Below, in pieces: positions 17,564 to 26,890 of a DNA stretch of 64,000 nucleotides (position 1 is its first letter; each line of letters starts with the position of its first letter). Source of the stretch: Anaerotignum sp. (GTDB lineage: Bacteria; Bacillota; Clostridia; Lachnospirales; Anaerotignaceae); contig JAHHTW010000001.1 in assembly GCA_020024265.1 (NCBI GenBank), positions 71,759 through 135,758 of the forward strand, given 5' to 3'. The notes beneath the pieces are model-generated. The model saw nothing but the letters and a program-made list of their open reading frames with translations, made no database searches and was not told the origin of the DNA. The translations under genes and the position numbers were made by a program.

Positions 17564-18124
17564 CTACATCAAGCCAAAATCGTCAAACGGATACAACCGC
17601 ATCCATACACGACCTACAATCTGTTTTTGTTCAACCACACCAATGGAAGATCTGCGGCTGTCTGTGCTTGCATTACGATTATCCCCCATCACAAAATAGC
17701 TATGCTCCGGCACAGTATACGGATAAAGAACGTTTCCGATCTCCTTGACATTGTCCTTGATATACGGCTCTGCCATGTATTTTCCATTGATATACAAATC
17801 ATAAACTCCCGTGTCATTTTTCTTCCAATCAATGACATCGCCGGGCAGCCCAATCACACGCTTTATGATATTTTCCTGATAAGAGCCTTCACGCATACGG
17901 CAGATCACAACATCGCCCCGCCCCATATCATGCAAACGCACTTCCAATTTATTGATCACCAAAAAATCCCCATGGTGAAAATTGGGCTCCATGGAAGATC
18001 CCTTGACATAAATCGTACCAATCAAAAATGCACGACATACGATCACCGCCACCAATAGACTGATGATTTGCAGCGCATCAAACAGCCATTTTCTTTTTTT
18101 ATGCTGTTGTTTTTCTTTTGACAC
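17564..18124 (-). CDS. lepB: Signal peptidase I
   Basis: Membrane serine protease that removes signal peptides from secreted proteins. One N-terminal membrane segment (about residues 18-36), catalytic Ser in KGSSMEPNF near residue 44, general-base Lys in NIIKRVIGLPGD near residue 87, and the box YFVMGDNRNASTDSR near residue 148. The GTG at 18124 is preferred, with GGAAAGGAGG just upstream; an in-frame upstream ATG has no site. 186 residues is typical of the Gram-positive short form. Lies between rplS and rbgA. Confidence 0.95.
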   Translation of the reverse strand: MSKEKQQHKKRKWLFDALQIISLLVAVIVCRAFLIGTIYVKGSSMEPNFHHGDFLVINKLEVRLHDMGRGDVVICRMREGSYQENIIKRVIGLPGDVIDWKKNDTGVYDLYINGKYMAEPYIKDNVKEIGNVLYPYTVPEHSYFVMGDNRNASTDSRRSSIGVVEQKQIVGRVWMRLYPFDDFGLM

Positions 18125-18192
18125 AAACACCCTCCTTTCCATCAAACCAACCTTTTTTCGTCAGGGACAAACACTGTATTTTGTCCTTCACG

Positions 18193-18224
18193 AAAAAAGC
18201 CCTGATGAAGCATATCACCAGGAC
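18193..18224 (-). terminator. Terminator after rplS
   Basis: On the complement, CCTGGTGA pairs with TCATCAGG (one G-U) around a short loop and is followed by CTTTTTT. It lies 10-40 bases after the L19 stop and upstream of lepB, so lepB-rbgA expression depends on read-through or another promoter. Confidence 0.75.
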
Positions 18225-18233
18225 TCACTTTTC

Positions 18234-18578
18234 TTATCTCAATACTTCTTTTACCTTTGCTGCCTTACCAACCTTATCTCTCAGGTAGAACAGTTTTGCA
18301 CGTCTTACAATACCACGTCTTACCACTTCGATACGATCAATTCTAGGAGAATGTAAAGGCCATGTTCTTTCCACACCAACACCAGAAGCGATACGTCTTA
18401 CTGTGAAAGTTTCTCTCAAGCCGCCGCCCTGTCTTTTGATGACAACGCCTTCAAACATCTGAAGTCTTTCTCTTGTGCCTTCTACAACCTTTGCGTAAAC
18501 ACGAATTGTATCACCTACGTTAAAAGGTGTTACTTCGCTCTTCAGCTGTTCATTTTCCAGTTCTCTAATAATATCCAT
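18234..18578 (-). CDS. rplS: 50S ribosomal protein L19
   Basis: Ribosomal protein at the 30S-50S interface. 114 residues, normal length. Typical segments are FNVGDTIRVYAKVVEGTRER, FEGVVIKRQGGGLRETFTVR and the basic end RAKLFYLRDKVGKAAKV. ATG at 18578 follows GAAAGGAG; the longer in-frame reading upstream is not supported. It has its own strong promoter at 18655-18683. Confidence 0.98.
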   Translation of the reverse strand: MDIIRELENEQLKSEVTPFNVGDTIRVYAKVVEGTRERLQMFEGVVIKRQGGGLRETFTVRRIASGVGVERTWPLHSPRIDRIEVVRRGIVRRAKLFYLRDKVGKAAKVKEVLR

Positions 18579-18654
18579 TTTGTTTTCTCCTTTCTTCCAA
18601 GACGTTCTTAACACCATGCTGTGTCATTGGACCGTCCGTTCACCAACACGAAAA

Positions 18655-18683
18655 ATAATACCACACTACCGGGTGTTTTGCAA
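18655..18683 (-). promoter_or_regulatory. Promoter of rplS
   Basis: The complement carries TTGCAA (18678-18683), a 17-base spacer and TATTAT (18655-18660) with a TGG extension before the -10. The 75-base leader that follows may contain an L19-type control element, but no structure was clear enough to call. Confidence 0.75.
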
Positions 18684-18727
18684 GTATTTTTCTGTATTTT
18701 TTCCCTTTATTTCATACAAAAAACTGC

Positions 18728-20698
18728 TTATTCATCCTCTTTTTTCGTTGCAAACTGCGCAATAAATGCCATTTCATCCAAAATGGGTATGCCAAGCTCT
18801 TTTGCTTTCTTATTTTTGGCAGACATAGAATCCACATCGTTGTTGATGAGATAATTTGTTTTCTTTGTGACACTACCCGTGACCTTACCACCATTTTCTT
18901 CGATATAGGCTGCCAGTTCCTTACGATTTTGGTACTGCGTCAAATCCCCCGTAATCACAAATGTCAAACCTGCCAGCTTACTCTCTGTAGGAACTTGCTG
19001 CGTCTGCATCTGCAAATGCAGCTGCGCAAACACCTCATTGATCAGCGCCAAATGGCTGTCATTATGGAAATACTGATAGATGCTATGGGCAATGATTTCA
19101 CCAAAGCCCTCTATCTCCACAAGCTGCTCCTGCGTTGCTTCCTGAATTGCCTGCAAATCATAATCAAATGCCTGACACAGCAGCTTTGCATTTCTCAACC
19201 CCACATGATTGATGCCCAAAGCATAAATAAAATGGGGCAATGTGGTATGCTTTGCTTTTTCTATGGATGCCATCAAATTGGCATAGGACTTTTCGCCAAA
19301 GCCCTCCATACTCTGGATCTGTGCTTGATGCTCCGACAAACGGAACAAATCGGGATATTGATTGACAAACCCCTTTTCCAGAAATTTTTTGAGTGTTTCC
19401 TCAGAAAGCCCTTCGATATTCATTGCATCACGTGATACAAAATGACTGAGCATTTGTACACGCTGTGCCTGACAGCTCGGATTGGTGCAGTACAACGCTG
19501 TGCCATCCTTTAAGGAACGTATCTCTGTTTCGCCACCACATACAAAGCATTGCTTTGGAATTTCTGCCGTACCTGATTTTGTAAGGTTTTCTGCAATTTG
19601 CGGAATGATCATATTTGCCTTATACACACGGATGGTATCCCCCACACCCAGCGCAAGCTCCTGTAAAATACTGACATTATGCACACTGGCACGGCTGACG
19701 GTTGTTCCTTCCAATTCCACAGGATCAAATATTGCAATGGGATTCATCAGCCCTGTACGAGAGGTATTCCATTCAATTTCACGCAATGTGGTTTCTGCCG
19801 TTTCATCTGCCCATTTGAAGGCAATGGAGTCTTTGGGGAATTTTGCAGTCCGCCCCAGACTCTTGCTGTAAGAAATGCTGTCATATGTCAACACCAGCCC
19901 ATCCGATGCAATATCATTTGCTGTGATACGACTACGGAAATACTCCAAAGCATCCAATACCGTATCCTTTGTGACTACCTTGGATTCCACCACATCGAAT
20001 CCAAGACTTTTCAGCCACTGCATATTTTCTGCCTTGCTGTCAGACAATGCTTTCCCTTCTGCATGCACCAATGTAAATGCAATGAGCTGCACTCTGCGTC
20101 TTGCCGCAACCGCACTATCCAGCTGACGCACCGTACCGCTGCATAGGTTGCGTGGATTTTTATAGGCATCTCCTTCACCCAATTCTTCATTGATGCGCAT
20201 AAATTCGGAATATGAAATGACACCTTCTCCACGCAGCACCAATTCCCCTGGAAAGGAAATCTGTAATGGCAGATTGGCAAATACCTTTGCATTATGTGTC
20301 ACATCCTCGCCAATCTCACCATTTCCTCTTGTAATTGCCTGTACCAATACACCATCACGATAGGTCAGTACAATGGTCAGTCCATCCAGCTTCCAAGAAA
20401 GAATCCCCTTCTGCTCATCCAAAAAGCTCTGTAATTTTTCCGGCTCCTTTGTTTTGTCCAAAGAAAGGATGGGGCTATCATGACGCACTTTCTCCAAATT
20501 GCTCAGCACCGTATAACCAACCTTCTGTGTGGGACTGTCAGAAAGTACCACACCGCTTGTCTGTTCCAACTGCTGCAATTCGTCATACAGTCGATCGTAT
20601 TCCAAATTGGACATCATTTCCCGATCCTCTTGGTAGTATGCCTTTGCTGCTTGACGCAGCAATGCAATCAATTCTTTCATCCGCTCCATAGTCTGCAT
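18728..20698 (-). CDS. ligA: NAD-dependent DNA ligase
   Basis: Seals nicks in replication and repair using NAD. 656 residues. The adenylation Lys103 lies in SWKLDGLT. Other landmarks are LRGEGVISYSEF, a four-cysteine zinc site (CFVCGGE...CTNPSC) near residues 403-427, helix-hairpin-helix repeats in the middle, and a C-terminal BRCT domain (LAGLTFVITGDLTQYQNRKE). It starts 12 bases after the pcrA stop. Start choice is uncertain between ATG codons at 20698 and 20689, both after CAGGAGAG. Confidence 0.97.
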   Translation of the reverse strand: MQTMERMKELIALLRQAAKAYYQEDREMMSNLEYDRLYDELQQLEQTSGVVLSDSPTQKVGYTVLSNLEKVRHDSPILSLDKTKEPEKLQSFLDEQKGILSWKLDGLTIVLTYRDGVLVQAITRGNGEIGEDVTHNAKVFANLPLQISFPGELVLRGEGVISYSEFMRINEELGEGDAYKNPRNLCSGTVRQLDSAVAARRRVQLIAFTLVHAEGKALSDSKAENMQWLKSLGFDVVESKVVTKDTVLDALEYFRSRITANDIASDGLVLTYDSISYSKSLGRTAKFPKDSIAFKWADETAETTLREIEWNTSRTGLMNPIAIFDPVELEGTTVSRASVHNVSILQELALGVGDTIRVYKANMIIPQIAENLTKSGTAEIPKQCFVCGGETEIRSLKDGTALYCTNPSCQAQRVQMLSHFVSRDAMNIEGLSEETLKKFLEKGFVNQYPDLFRLSEHQAQIQSMEGFGEKSYANLMASIEKAKHTTLPHFIYALGINHVGLRNAKLLCQAFDYDLQAIQEATQEQLVEIEGFGEIIAHSIYQYFHNDSHLALINEVFAQLHLQMQTQQVPTESKLAGLTFVITGDLTQYQNRKELAAYIEENGGKVTGSVTKKTNYLINNDVDSMSAKNKKAKELGIPILDEMAFIAQFATKKEDE

Positions 20699-20710
20699 CT
20701 CTCCTGTGGC

Positions 20711-22942
20711 TTATTCACTCACTTTAATCAACTTGGACAGCTTTGCCATAAACTTTTTTGTACCCTTTGTACCAAAGTATACTTCTATTTCATAGTCCGC
20801 ACCCGCATTTGTAATGGATTTGACCTCGCCAATGCCATACTTTGGTGCACGCACCTGATCTCCCACCTGATAATTGAGTACAAAATCCTTTGGCGCAGGA
20901 AATTCCTTCTTCGCCGGCTCTCCCAGAGGGCTTTGTCTGCGTGTGGTAATTGGTGCAATTTTCATACTGTTGCGTCTTGCATATGCCAGCGCACGTTCCG
21001 AAATCTGTCTGGTCGGCAGATCCACCAATTCTTCCGGAATTTCCTTCAAGAAACGGGAGGGGGCATTGTGCTGTGTCAATCCATGCTGCATGCGGGTATT
21101 GGCATGTGTCAAATACAGCACCTCCTTTGCACGTGTAATCCCTACATAGCACAGACGTCTTTCTTCTTCAATATCCTTCTCTGTGCCAAACATCACAGCA
21201 CGATAGCCGGGGAAAATCGTTTCCTCCATACCAATCATAAATACATAAGGGAACTCCAAGCCCTTTGCACTATGCAGTGTCATCAATACCACGCTTTCAT
21301 CATGCTCAGCGTAGCCATCAATATCTGCCACAAGTGCAACCTCCTCCAAAAAGCCGGATAATGTGGCTTCTGGATTATTTTTGCTGTACTCTGCCGCTTT
21401 ATTGATAAATTCCCCAATATTCTCGATACGATTCAGCGCTTCATCTGTACCGTCATTCAAAAGCAGCTGCAAATAACCGGAACGCTTTGCCACTGCATCA
21501 ATCAGTTCTGCCGGTGTCATGGCTTCATAGTCCCTACGCAAGCCCTCAAACAAATCATAAAATTCTTGGAATTTCTTCGCTCTGGTCTTTAATTCCGGCA
21601 TTTCGTCCAAGTGCTTCAAGGCTTCGTACAGCCCCATATTGTGGTTTCGTGCATAGCTTTCCACTTTTTCCAATGAGGTATCACCCAACCCTCGCTTTGG
21701 CACATTGATGATTCTGCGTAAAGCAATGGTATCTGCCGGATTTTCCAACACCTTTAGATAAGATAAAATATCTCGGATTTCTTTTCTTTCATAAAAACGC
21801 ACACCGCCAAACAGACGATAAGGAATATTTTTTCTCACCAGCCAATCCTCCACCGTACGGGACTGTGCATTGGTGCGATACAGGACTGCAAACTGATTGT
21901 ATGGCACGCCCTGTGCATGCAGCTGCTCCATCTGCTCTGTCACATAGCGGGATTCGTCCGATTCGCTGTTTGCCTGATAAATATGGATGATGCTTCCACT
22001 ATCATTTTCTGTCCAAAGCGCTTTTTCCTTTCTGGTTATATTATGTTGAATGACTGCATTGGCTGCATCCAGAATTTTCTTCGTGGAACGGTAATTCTGC
22101 TCCAATTTTACCACACAGGTATTCGGAAAATCTTTTTCAAATTCCAGAATATTGCGGATATTGGCACCACGCCAGCCATAAATACTTTGGTCATCGTCAC
22201 CAACTACACATAAATTTTGGTATTTTGCTGCCAGCATACGTACCAATTCATACTGTGAGGTATTGGTATCCTGATATTCGTCTACCATAATATAACGGAA
22301 GCGTTCCTGATATCGATCCAAAACCTCCGGATGCTGACGAAAGAGGAGTACGGTTTTATAAATCAAGTCATCAAAATCTAATGCATGATTCTCTTTGAGC
22401 AGTGTTTGATACAGCTGATATACCTTTGCCAGTCTTTGGGATTTGAGATCCAAGGGATCTACCGTTTTACTGAAATCTTCCCAGCTTACCATTTCTTCTT
22501 TCTGATTGCTAATCAATGAAAGTGCGGTACGCACAGAAAAATGCTTGTCAATGGGACTTAAATTCAAACGCTTGAATACTTCTTTCATCAGCTTTTCCTG
22601 ATCGTCCCCATCATAGATGGAAAACTGTGTTTCAAAATCCAAAAAACCGATTTCTCTACGTAATATACGTACACAGGTTGCATGGAACGTACTGATCCAA
22701 ATATCCTCTGCACCCTCGCCTACCAGCTTATTGACACGCTCACGCATTTCTTTTGCTGCTTTATTGGTAAATGTGATGGCAAGAATATTCCATGGCTTTA
22801 CCCCAATATCCAAAAGATGTGCGATGCGTACCGTCAAAGCGCCTGTTTTGCCGCTTCCTGCACCTGCCAAAACCAATACAGGACCTTCTGTCTGCATCAC
22901 TGCCCTTTGCTGCATTTGATTTAACTGTTCCAATCCAATCAT
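20711..22942 (-). CDS. pcrA: ATP-dependent DNA helicase PcrA/UvrD
   Basis: 3'-5' superfamily 1 helicase for repair and plasmid/replication fork processing. 743 residues. Motif I AGAGSGKT near residue 30, motif II VDEYQDTN near residue 225, motif III GDDDQSIYGWRGA, motif V TLHSAKGLEF and motif VI CYVGITRAK. The C-terminus (DQVRAPKYGIGEVKSI) is the Tudor-like domain that contacts RNA polymerase. ATG at 22942 follows AAAAGGAG; the upstream extension contains the terminator at 22974-23006 and is rejected. Order yerC-like, pcrA, ligA is as in other Firmicutes. Confidence 0.97.
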   Translation of the reverse strand: MIGLEQLNQMQQRAVMQTEGPVLVLAGAGSGKTGALTVRIAHLLDIGVKPWNILAITFTNKAAKEMRERVNKLVGEGAEDIWISTFHATCVRILRREIGFLDFETQFSIYDGDDQEKLMKEVFKRLNLSPIDKHFSVRTALSLISNQKEEMVSWEDFSKTVDPLDLKSQRLAKVYQLYQTLLKENHALDFDDLIYKTVLLFRQHPEVLDRYQERFRYIMVDEYQDTNTSQYELVRMLAAKYQNLCVVGDDDQSIYGWRGANIRNILEFEKDFPNTCVVKLEQNYRSTKKILDAANAVIQHNITRKEKALWTENDSGSIIHIYQANSESDESRYVTEQMEQLHAQGVPYNQFAVLYRTNAQSRTVEDWLVRKNIPYRLFGGVRFYERKEIRDILSYLKVLENPADTIALRRIINVPKRGLGDTSLEKVESYARNHNMGLYEALKHLDEMPELKTRAKKFQEFYDLFEGLRRDYEAMTPAELIDAVAKRSGYLQLLLNDGTDEALNRIENIGEFINKAAEYSKNNPEATLSGFLEEVALVADIDGYAEHDESVVLMTLHSAKGLEFPYVFMIGMEETIFPGYRAVMFGTEKDIEEERRLCYVGITRAKEVLYLTHANTRMQHGLTQHNAPSRFLKEIPEELVDLPTRQISERALAYARRNSMKIAPITTRRQSPLGEPAKKEFPAPKDFVLNYQVGDQVRAPKYGIGEVKSITNAGADYEIEVYFGTKGTKKFMAKLSKLIKVSE

Positions 22943-22973
22943 GATTCTACTCCTTTTCTCATTTTTGTGTAAA

Positions 22974-23006
22974 CAAAAAGAAAGCGGCATAAGATATGCC
23001 GGCTTC
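22974..23006 (-). terminator. Terminator between the YerC-like gene and pcrA
   Basis: CGGCATA / TATGCCG with a three-base loop, extended by AAG/CTT across one unpaired base, followed on the complement by TTTCTTTTTG. It lies just before the pcrA ribosome site, so it may attenuate transcription into pcrA. Confidence 0.65.
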
Positions 23007-23027
23007 CTGCTATTTTTGATTGCGTTC

Positions 23028-23348
23028 TTACGAATTTTCGTCTTTGCTCTGCTGTTTATACTTTTCTTTGACACGGTCTATGGCAAGTCTATAGCCGTCT
23101 GTACCATAATGCAAACAGCGGTTGACACGGCTGATGGTGGCTGTAGAAGCACCTGTCTGCTTTGCAATCTCCACATACGTACATTTTTCATCAAGCATTG
23201 CTGCCACTTCCATACGCTGTGCGATTGCCTGTATCTCATTGACGGTACACAGATCCTCAAACAACTGATAGCACTCATCCACCGTTTCCATACAAAGAAT
23301 GCATTGAAAGAGCTTGTCTGTCAATTCATTTTTGATTTTCTTATTCAT
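23028..23348 (-). CDS. TrpR-related protein of the YerC/YecD family
   Basis: A 106-residue helix-turn-helix protein. Residues 38-85 contain EIQAIAQRMEVAAML and YVEIAKQTGASTATISRVNRCL, the TrpR-like DNA-binding motif of the YerC/YecD family. Members regulate transcription but the effector is unknown. Its position directly upstream of pcrA-ligA is conserved in many Firmicutes, which supports the family call. ATG follows AAAGGTGG. A sigma-A-type promoter lies at 23379-23412. Confidence 0.85.
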   Translation of the reverse strand: MNKKIKNELTDKLFQCILCMETVDECYQLFEDLCTVNEIQAIAQRMEVAAMLDEKCTYVEIAKQTGASTATISRVNRCLHYGTDGYRLAIDRVKEKYKQQSKDENS

Positions 23349-23378
23349 ATCCGCAGGCCACCTTTACTTTCGATTCTA

Positions 23379-23412
23379 TTTATATATTAGCATTCTAAAG
23401 TGTTAAAGTAAA
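23379..23412 (-). promoter_or_regulatory. Promoter of the YerC-like gene
   Basis: Two overlapping readings on the complement: TTTACT with TAATAT at 17 bases (23407-23412 and 23384-23389), or TTAACA with TATAAA at 16 bases. Either would start transcription about 25-30 bases upstream of the ATG. Confidence 0.5.
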
Positions 23413-23544
23413 GTTTTTTTTGTATTCTGGCAATACTGCACAATATCAAAGATCAACAACAATCTTCTTTTGGTTTATTCCCTTTTTGCATTTTGACACA
23501 AACCCGCTTTCTTTTGGAAACCGACAGCAAAAGAAAACACTGCT

Positions 23545-24261
23545 TCATTGATTGCGCTTGAGTGCAGAAAGTAACCTCTGTGTATCTGTATTGCATATGA
23601 GTTTTTTGGGGAATGCCACTTTTTCGAGCAATGCTTTTGCAAATGGTAATTCACCAATCCCTGTATAAAAATGTGCATCCGATCCGACAACAATCGGCAC
23701 TTGCAGTTTTTTACACAACTGAAGCATTTTTTCTACATTTTCCGCACTGCCATCTCGAAAACCACCCGGAATGAGGGATGCATTATTGACCTCCAAAAGT
23801 GTACCTGTATCTTTCGCCTGACGTACCACAGCTTCATAGTCCAATGGATATCTGGGATCTCCCGGATGCCCTAATATATCCACAAACGGATTTTCCATCA
23901 CACGCAGACATGCTTTTGTGTTTTCTTCCCGGCTTCCCGGCTTGATGCAAGGAACATGCAAACTGGCTATGGCAAGATCCAGTCTGGAAAGCACTTTATC
24001 ATCCATATCCACATGACCGTCAAAATCCAAAATATTCAATTCAATGCCACAAAGCACACGTACTCCATGCAGCTTTTTGGGAATGACATGCAGATTGGCA
24101 AAATAAGCATGACATGTGGTATGTGCCATCATCGGCGCATGGTCTGTAATCGCAAGACTTTCCAGACCAATCCTTGCCGCCTGACGTACATTTTCATCCA
24201 AAGTACTATAAGCATGCCCACTGGCAATCGTGTGGGTATGGGTATCTATTTTGAATCTCAT
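23545..24261 (-). CDS. PHP-domain phosphoesterase (YcdX-like)
   Basis: A 238-residue metal-dependent hydrolase. The PHP motifs are present: DTHTHTIASGHAYST at residue 6, ITDHAPMM near 38, CGIELNILDFDGHVD near 71, ASLHVPC near 93, LGHPGDPRYP near 125 and VGSDAHFYTGIGE near 188. This pattern matches the YcdX subgroup of phosphatases rather than HisK histidinol phosphatases. Physiological substrate unknown. ATG follows CAGGAG. It is a single-gene unit. Confidence 0.88.
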   Translation of the reverse strand: MRFKIDTHTHTIASGHAYSTLDENVRQAARIGLESLAITDHAPMMAHTTCHAYFANLHVIPKKLHGVRVLCGIELNILDFDGHVDMDDKVLSRLDLAIASLHVPCIKPGSREENTKACLRVMENPFVDILGHPGDPRYPLDYEAVVRQAKDTGTLLEVNNASLIPGGFRDGSAENVEKMLQLCKKLQVPIVVGSDAHFYTGIGELPFAKALLEKVAFPKKLICNTDTQRLLSALKRNQ

Positions 24262-24415
24262 CTCACTGCGCTCCTGTTCTTAAGGTAACATCTGAAAAGT
24301 ATACTTTTTTGACTTGATACGAACATTTCTTTTTTCTATCATACCATTTTTATAGAAAAAAAGAAAGCAGATTATACAATGGTATTCCAATATATGGAAA
24401 GCAGTAATTTTTCCC

Positions 24416-24444
24416 TTGTTTTTTGGATCAAATACTGGTATACT
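24416..24444 (+). promoter_or_regulatory. Promoter of the DEAD-box helicase gene
   Basis: TTGTTT (24416-24421) and TATACT (24439-24444) with 17-base spacing. Predicted start near 24451 leaves a leader of about 150 bases. Confidence 0.75.
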
Positions 24445-24511
24445 AATAGTCTACGGTTTTTAGAGGTATGCTTTACACGGGAAGAAAAAAATTGCCAAAG
24501 CATATCATCGA

Positions 24512-24561
24512 AGCCGAAAGAAAACAGTAATTTTTCTCATTTCCCTATGTTTTCTTCGGCT
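24512..24561 (+). promoter_or_regulatory. Long stem-loop in the helicase 5' leader
   Basis: AGCCGAAAGAAAAC (24512-24525) pairs with GTTTTCTTCGGCT (24549-24561) with one bulged A, closing a 23-base loop. It lies 40 bases before the start codon and has no U-tract. DEAD-box helicase genes often carry long structured, cold-responsive leaders, so this may be a control element. Confidence 0.5.
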
Positions 24562-24600
24562 GATTTGACAAAGAAACATGGAGAGAAAGGAATCATACAC

Positions 24601-26226
24601 ATGGAACACTTGAGATTTGAAGAAATGAATTTATCCCCTGAGATTTGTCAGGCTGTATTGGATATGGGCTTTGAAGAAGCAACCCCCATACAGTCACAGG
24701 CAATTCCTTTGGTACGTGAAGGCAAGGATATTATCGGCCAATCCCAGACTGGTACCGGAAAAACCGCTGCTTTTGGTATCCCCTGCTTAGAACGGATACA
24801 GCCGGATGACCGCCGTTTGCAGGCGCTTATTCTCTGCCCCACAAGAGAGCTTGCCATTCAGGTAAGCGAAGAATTTCGCAAGCTCTTAAAATACAAAGAC
24901 AACATTCGTGTCGTGCCCATTTATGGCGGGCAGCCCATTGACAGACAGATTTTGGCACTGAAAAAAGGCGCTCAGGTTGTTATTGGGACACCCGGACGTG
25001 TCATGGATCATATGCGCCGCCGTACATTGAAAATGGATACTGTACAAATGATGATTTTAGACGAAGCAGACGAAATGTTAGACATGGGCTTTCGTGAGGA
25101 TATTGAAACCATTCTTGTGAAAATTCCGAAGGAACACCAAACATTACTCTTTTCTGCAACTCTTTCCCCTGAGATTTTAGACATCACAAAGCGTTTTCAA
25201 AAAGATCCCGAATTTATCAAAATCGTTCGTAAAGAACTGACTGTGCCAAATATTGAACAATATTATTTTGATGTGCGTGAAAAGACAAAGCTGGAAGCAC
25301 TGACACGTATCATTGATATTTATATGCCCAATCTTGCAATGGTATTTTGTAATACCAAAAAGCGTGTCGATGATTTGGTAGAACTTTTGCAGGGACGTGG
25401 TTACTTTGCAGAAGGCCTGCATGGTGATCTCAAGCAGGCTCAGCGTGATAAGGTCATGCAGAAATTCCGTAATGGCACCATTGAAATTCTGGTTGCAACA
25501 GACGTTGCTGCAAGGGGCATTGATGTTGACGACATTGATATTGTATGCAATTATGATGTACCACAGGATGAAGAATACTACGTACACCGTATTGGCAGAA
25601 CGGGGCGTGCAGGCAGAAAAGGCAAAGCCTTTACATTTTGTGTTGGGAAAGAAATCTATAAACTGCGTGACATCATGCGTTATACCAAAACGAAAATCGT
25701 ACAGCAAAAATTGCCCACACTCAGCGATGTAGAAGAAATTAAGACAAATATTTTCTTGGAAAAACTAAAGGATCAAATACAGGAAGGATACTTAACAAAA
25801 TACATCAATCTGGTAGAGCGCCTGATTGAAGAAGAATACGACGCAATAGATATTGCCGCAGCCCTGCTCAAGCACAATTTGGCTGATGTGCGTACAGATG
25901 ACATGGATGCACTGGATGATATCAACTGCAACGAAACCGACAACTATGGCGGGGACGGAGAATCTATGGTACGTTTATTCCTCAGCGCAGGCAAGAAAAG
26001 CAAAATTCGTGCAAAGGACATTGTAGGTGCAATTGCCAATGAAGTTGGTATTCCGGGCAAAGCCCTTGGTTCCATTGACCTATTCGATGACTACACATTC
26101 CTTGACGTACCCAGAGAATATGTCAAAGACATACTATATGGTATGAAGCATACAAAAATCAAAAACAAACGTGTGCATATTGAAGTAGCAAAAAAAGACA
26201 AGAGCAAAAAAAAGAGAGCATACTAA
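24601..26226 (+). CDS. DEAD-box ATP-dependent RNA helicase, CshA/DeaD type
   Basis: 541 residues. Q motif GFEEATPIQSQAIP near residue 25, motif I SQTGTGKTAAFG near 48, motif Ia PTRELA, motif II LDEADEMLDMGF near 155, motif III SAT, motif V TDVAARGIDV and motif VI HRIGRTGRAGRKG. The C-terminal 80 residues (LFLSAGKKSKIRAKDIVGAI) form a DbpA-type RNA-binding domain. Such proteins unwind RNA in ribosome assembly, cold adaptation and mRNA decay. The ATG at 24601 follows GAGAAAGGAA; the longer open frame upstream runs through the promoter and leader and is rejected. Confidence 0.96.
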   Translation: MEHLRFEEMNLSPEICQAVLDMGFEEATPIQSQAIPLVREGKDIIGQSQTGTGKTAAFGIPCLERIQPDDRRLQALILCPTRELAIQVSEEFRKLLKYKDNIRVVPIYGGQPIDRQILALKKGAQVVIGTPGRVMDHMRRRTLKMDTVQMMILDEADEMLDMGFREDIETILVKIPKEHQTLLFSATLSPEILDITKRFQKDPEFIKIVRKELTVPNIEQYYFDVREKTKLEALTRIIDIYMPNLAMVFCNTKKRVDDLVELLQGRGYFAEGLHGDLKQAQRDKVMQKFRNGTIEILVATDVAARGIDVDDIDIVCNYDVPQDEEYYVHRIGRTGRAGRKGKAFTFCVGKEIYKLRDIMRYTKTKIVQQKLPTLSDVEEIKTNIFLEKLKDQIQEGYLTKYINLVERLIEEEYDAIDIAAALLKHNLADVRTDDMDALDDINCNETDNYGGDGESMVRLFLSAGKKSKIRAKDIVGAIANEVGIPGKALGSIDLFDDYTFLDVPREYVKDILYGMKHTKIKNKRVHIEVAKKDKSKKKRAY

Positions 26227-26261
26227 GAATTTACTTTCAAAGTCATAAGATTAGCGGATAT

Positions 26262-26306
26262 AAAAAAGATACGCTTTATCCACAAGATAAGGCGTATCTT
26301 TTTTTG
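26262..26306 (+). terminator. Terminator of the helicase gene
   Basis: A 13-base stem GATACGCTTTATC / GATAAGGCGTATC (one G-T pair) with a five-base loop and a following T run. A-rich bases on the left side may let it work on both strands. Confidence 0.88.
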
Positions 26307-26380
26307 TTTATCCACAGAAATGATTTTTTTATCCCCACAAGCATGTAAAATTTCTGATTTGGTTTTTCTTTGACAGATAC

Positions 26381-26412
26381 AAAAAAGAGGCATTGCTTTT
26401 GCAATGCCTCTT
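26381..26412 (-). terminator. Terminator of the rplJ-rplL unit
   Basis: A perfect 11-base stem AGAGGCATTGC / GCAATGCCTCT with a four-base loop and, on the complement, a run of six T. Confidence 0.92.
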
Positions 26413-26429
26413 GGAATATTTGACAAATC

Positions 26430-26807
26430 TTACTTCAGTGTAACCTTTGCGCCAACTTCTTCCAGTTTTGCTTTGATGCTTTCTGCTTCTTCTTTGGAAG
26501 CCTGTTCTTTCAGCATCTTAGGAGCGCCGTCAACTACTTCTTTTGCTTCCTTCAGACCCAGACCTGTTACTTCACGAACAGCCTTGATTACTTTGATCTT
26601 TTCAGAACCAACTTCTGTCAGTTCAACGTCGAATTCTGTCTTTTCTTCAGCTGCGCCACCTGCTGCTGCGCCACCTGCTACAACTGCAACACCTGCTGCT
26701 GCGGATACGCCGAATTCTTCTTCTGCTGCTTTTACCAGATCATTCAGTTCCAGTACTGTCAATTCTTTTACTGCTGCAATGATTTCTTCGATTGTCAATT
26801 TTGCCAT
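26430..26807 (-). CDS. rplL: 50S ribosomal protein L7/L12
   Basis: Stalk protein that recruits translation GTPases. 125 residues: N-terminal dimerisation helix region (LTIEEIIAAVKELTVLELNDL), an alanine/glycine-rich hinge near residues 35-52, and the globular C-terminal domain with KIKVIKAVREVTGLGLKEAK. ATG at 26807 follows GGAGG. Cotranscribed with rplJ. Confidence 0.98.
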   Translation of the reverse strand: MAKLTIEEIIAAVKELTVLELNDLVKAAEEEFGVSAAAGVAVVAGGAAAGGAAEEKTEFDVELTEVGSEKIKVIKAVREVTGLGLKEAKEVVDGAPKMLKEQASKEEAESIKAKLEEVGAKVTLK

Positions 26808-26890
26808 TTTAAGCACCTCCGATAATATATGTGTGATTTTGTTTCTGATTGTTATGCGTCAGCCATTTTTTCAGCTGACATTTGGCAGAA

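Noticed and set aside
24379..24600. An N-terminal 74-residue extension of the DEAD-box helicase
   Set aside because: It covers the promoter and the leader hairpin, and the ATG at 24601 has the ribosome site and the normal family start.
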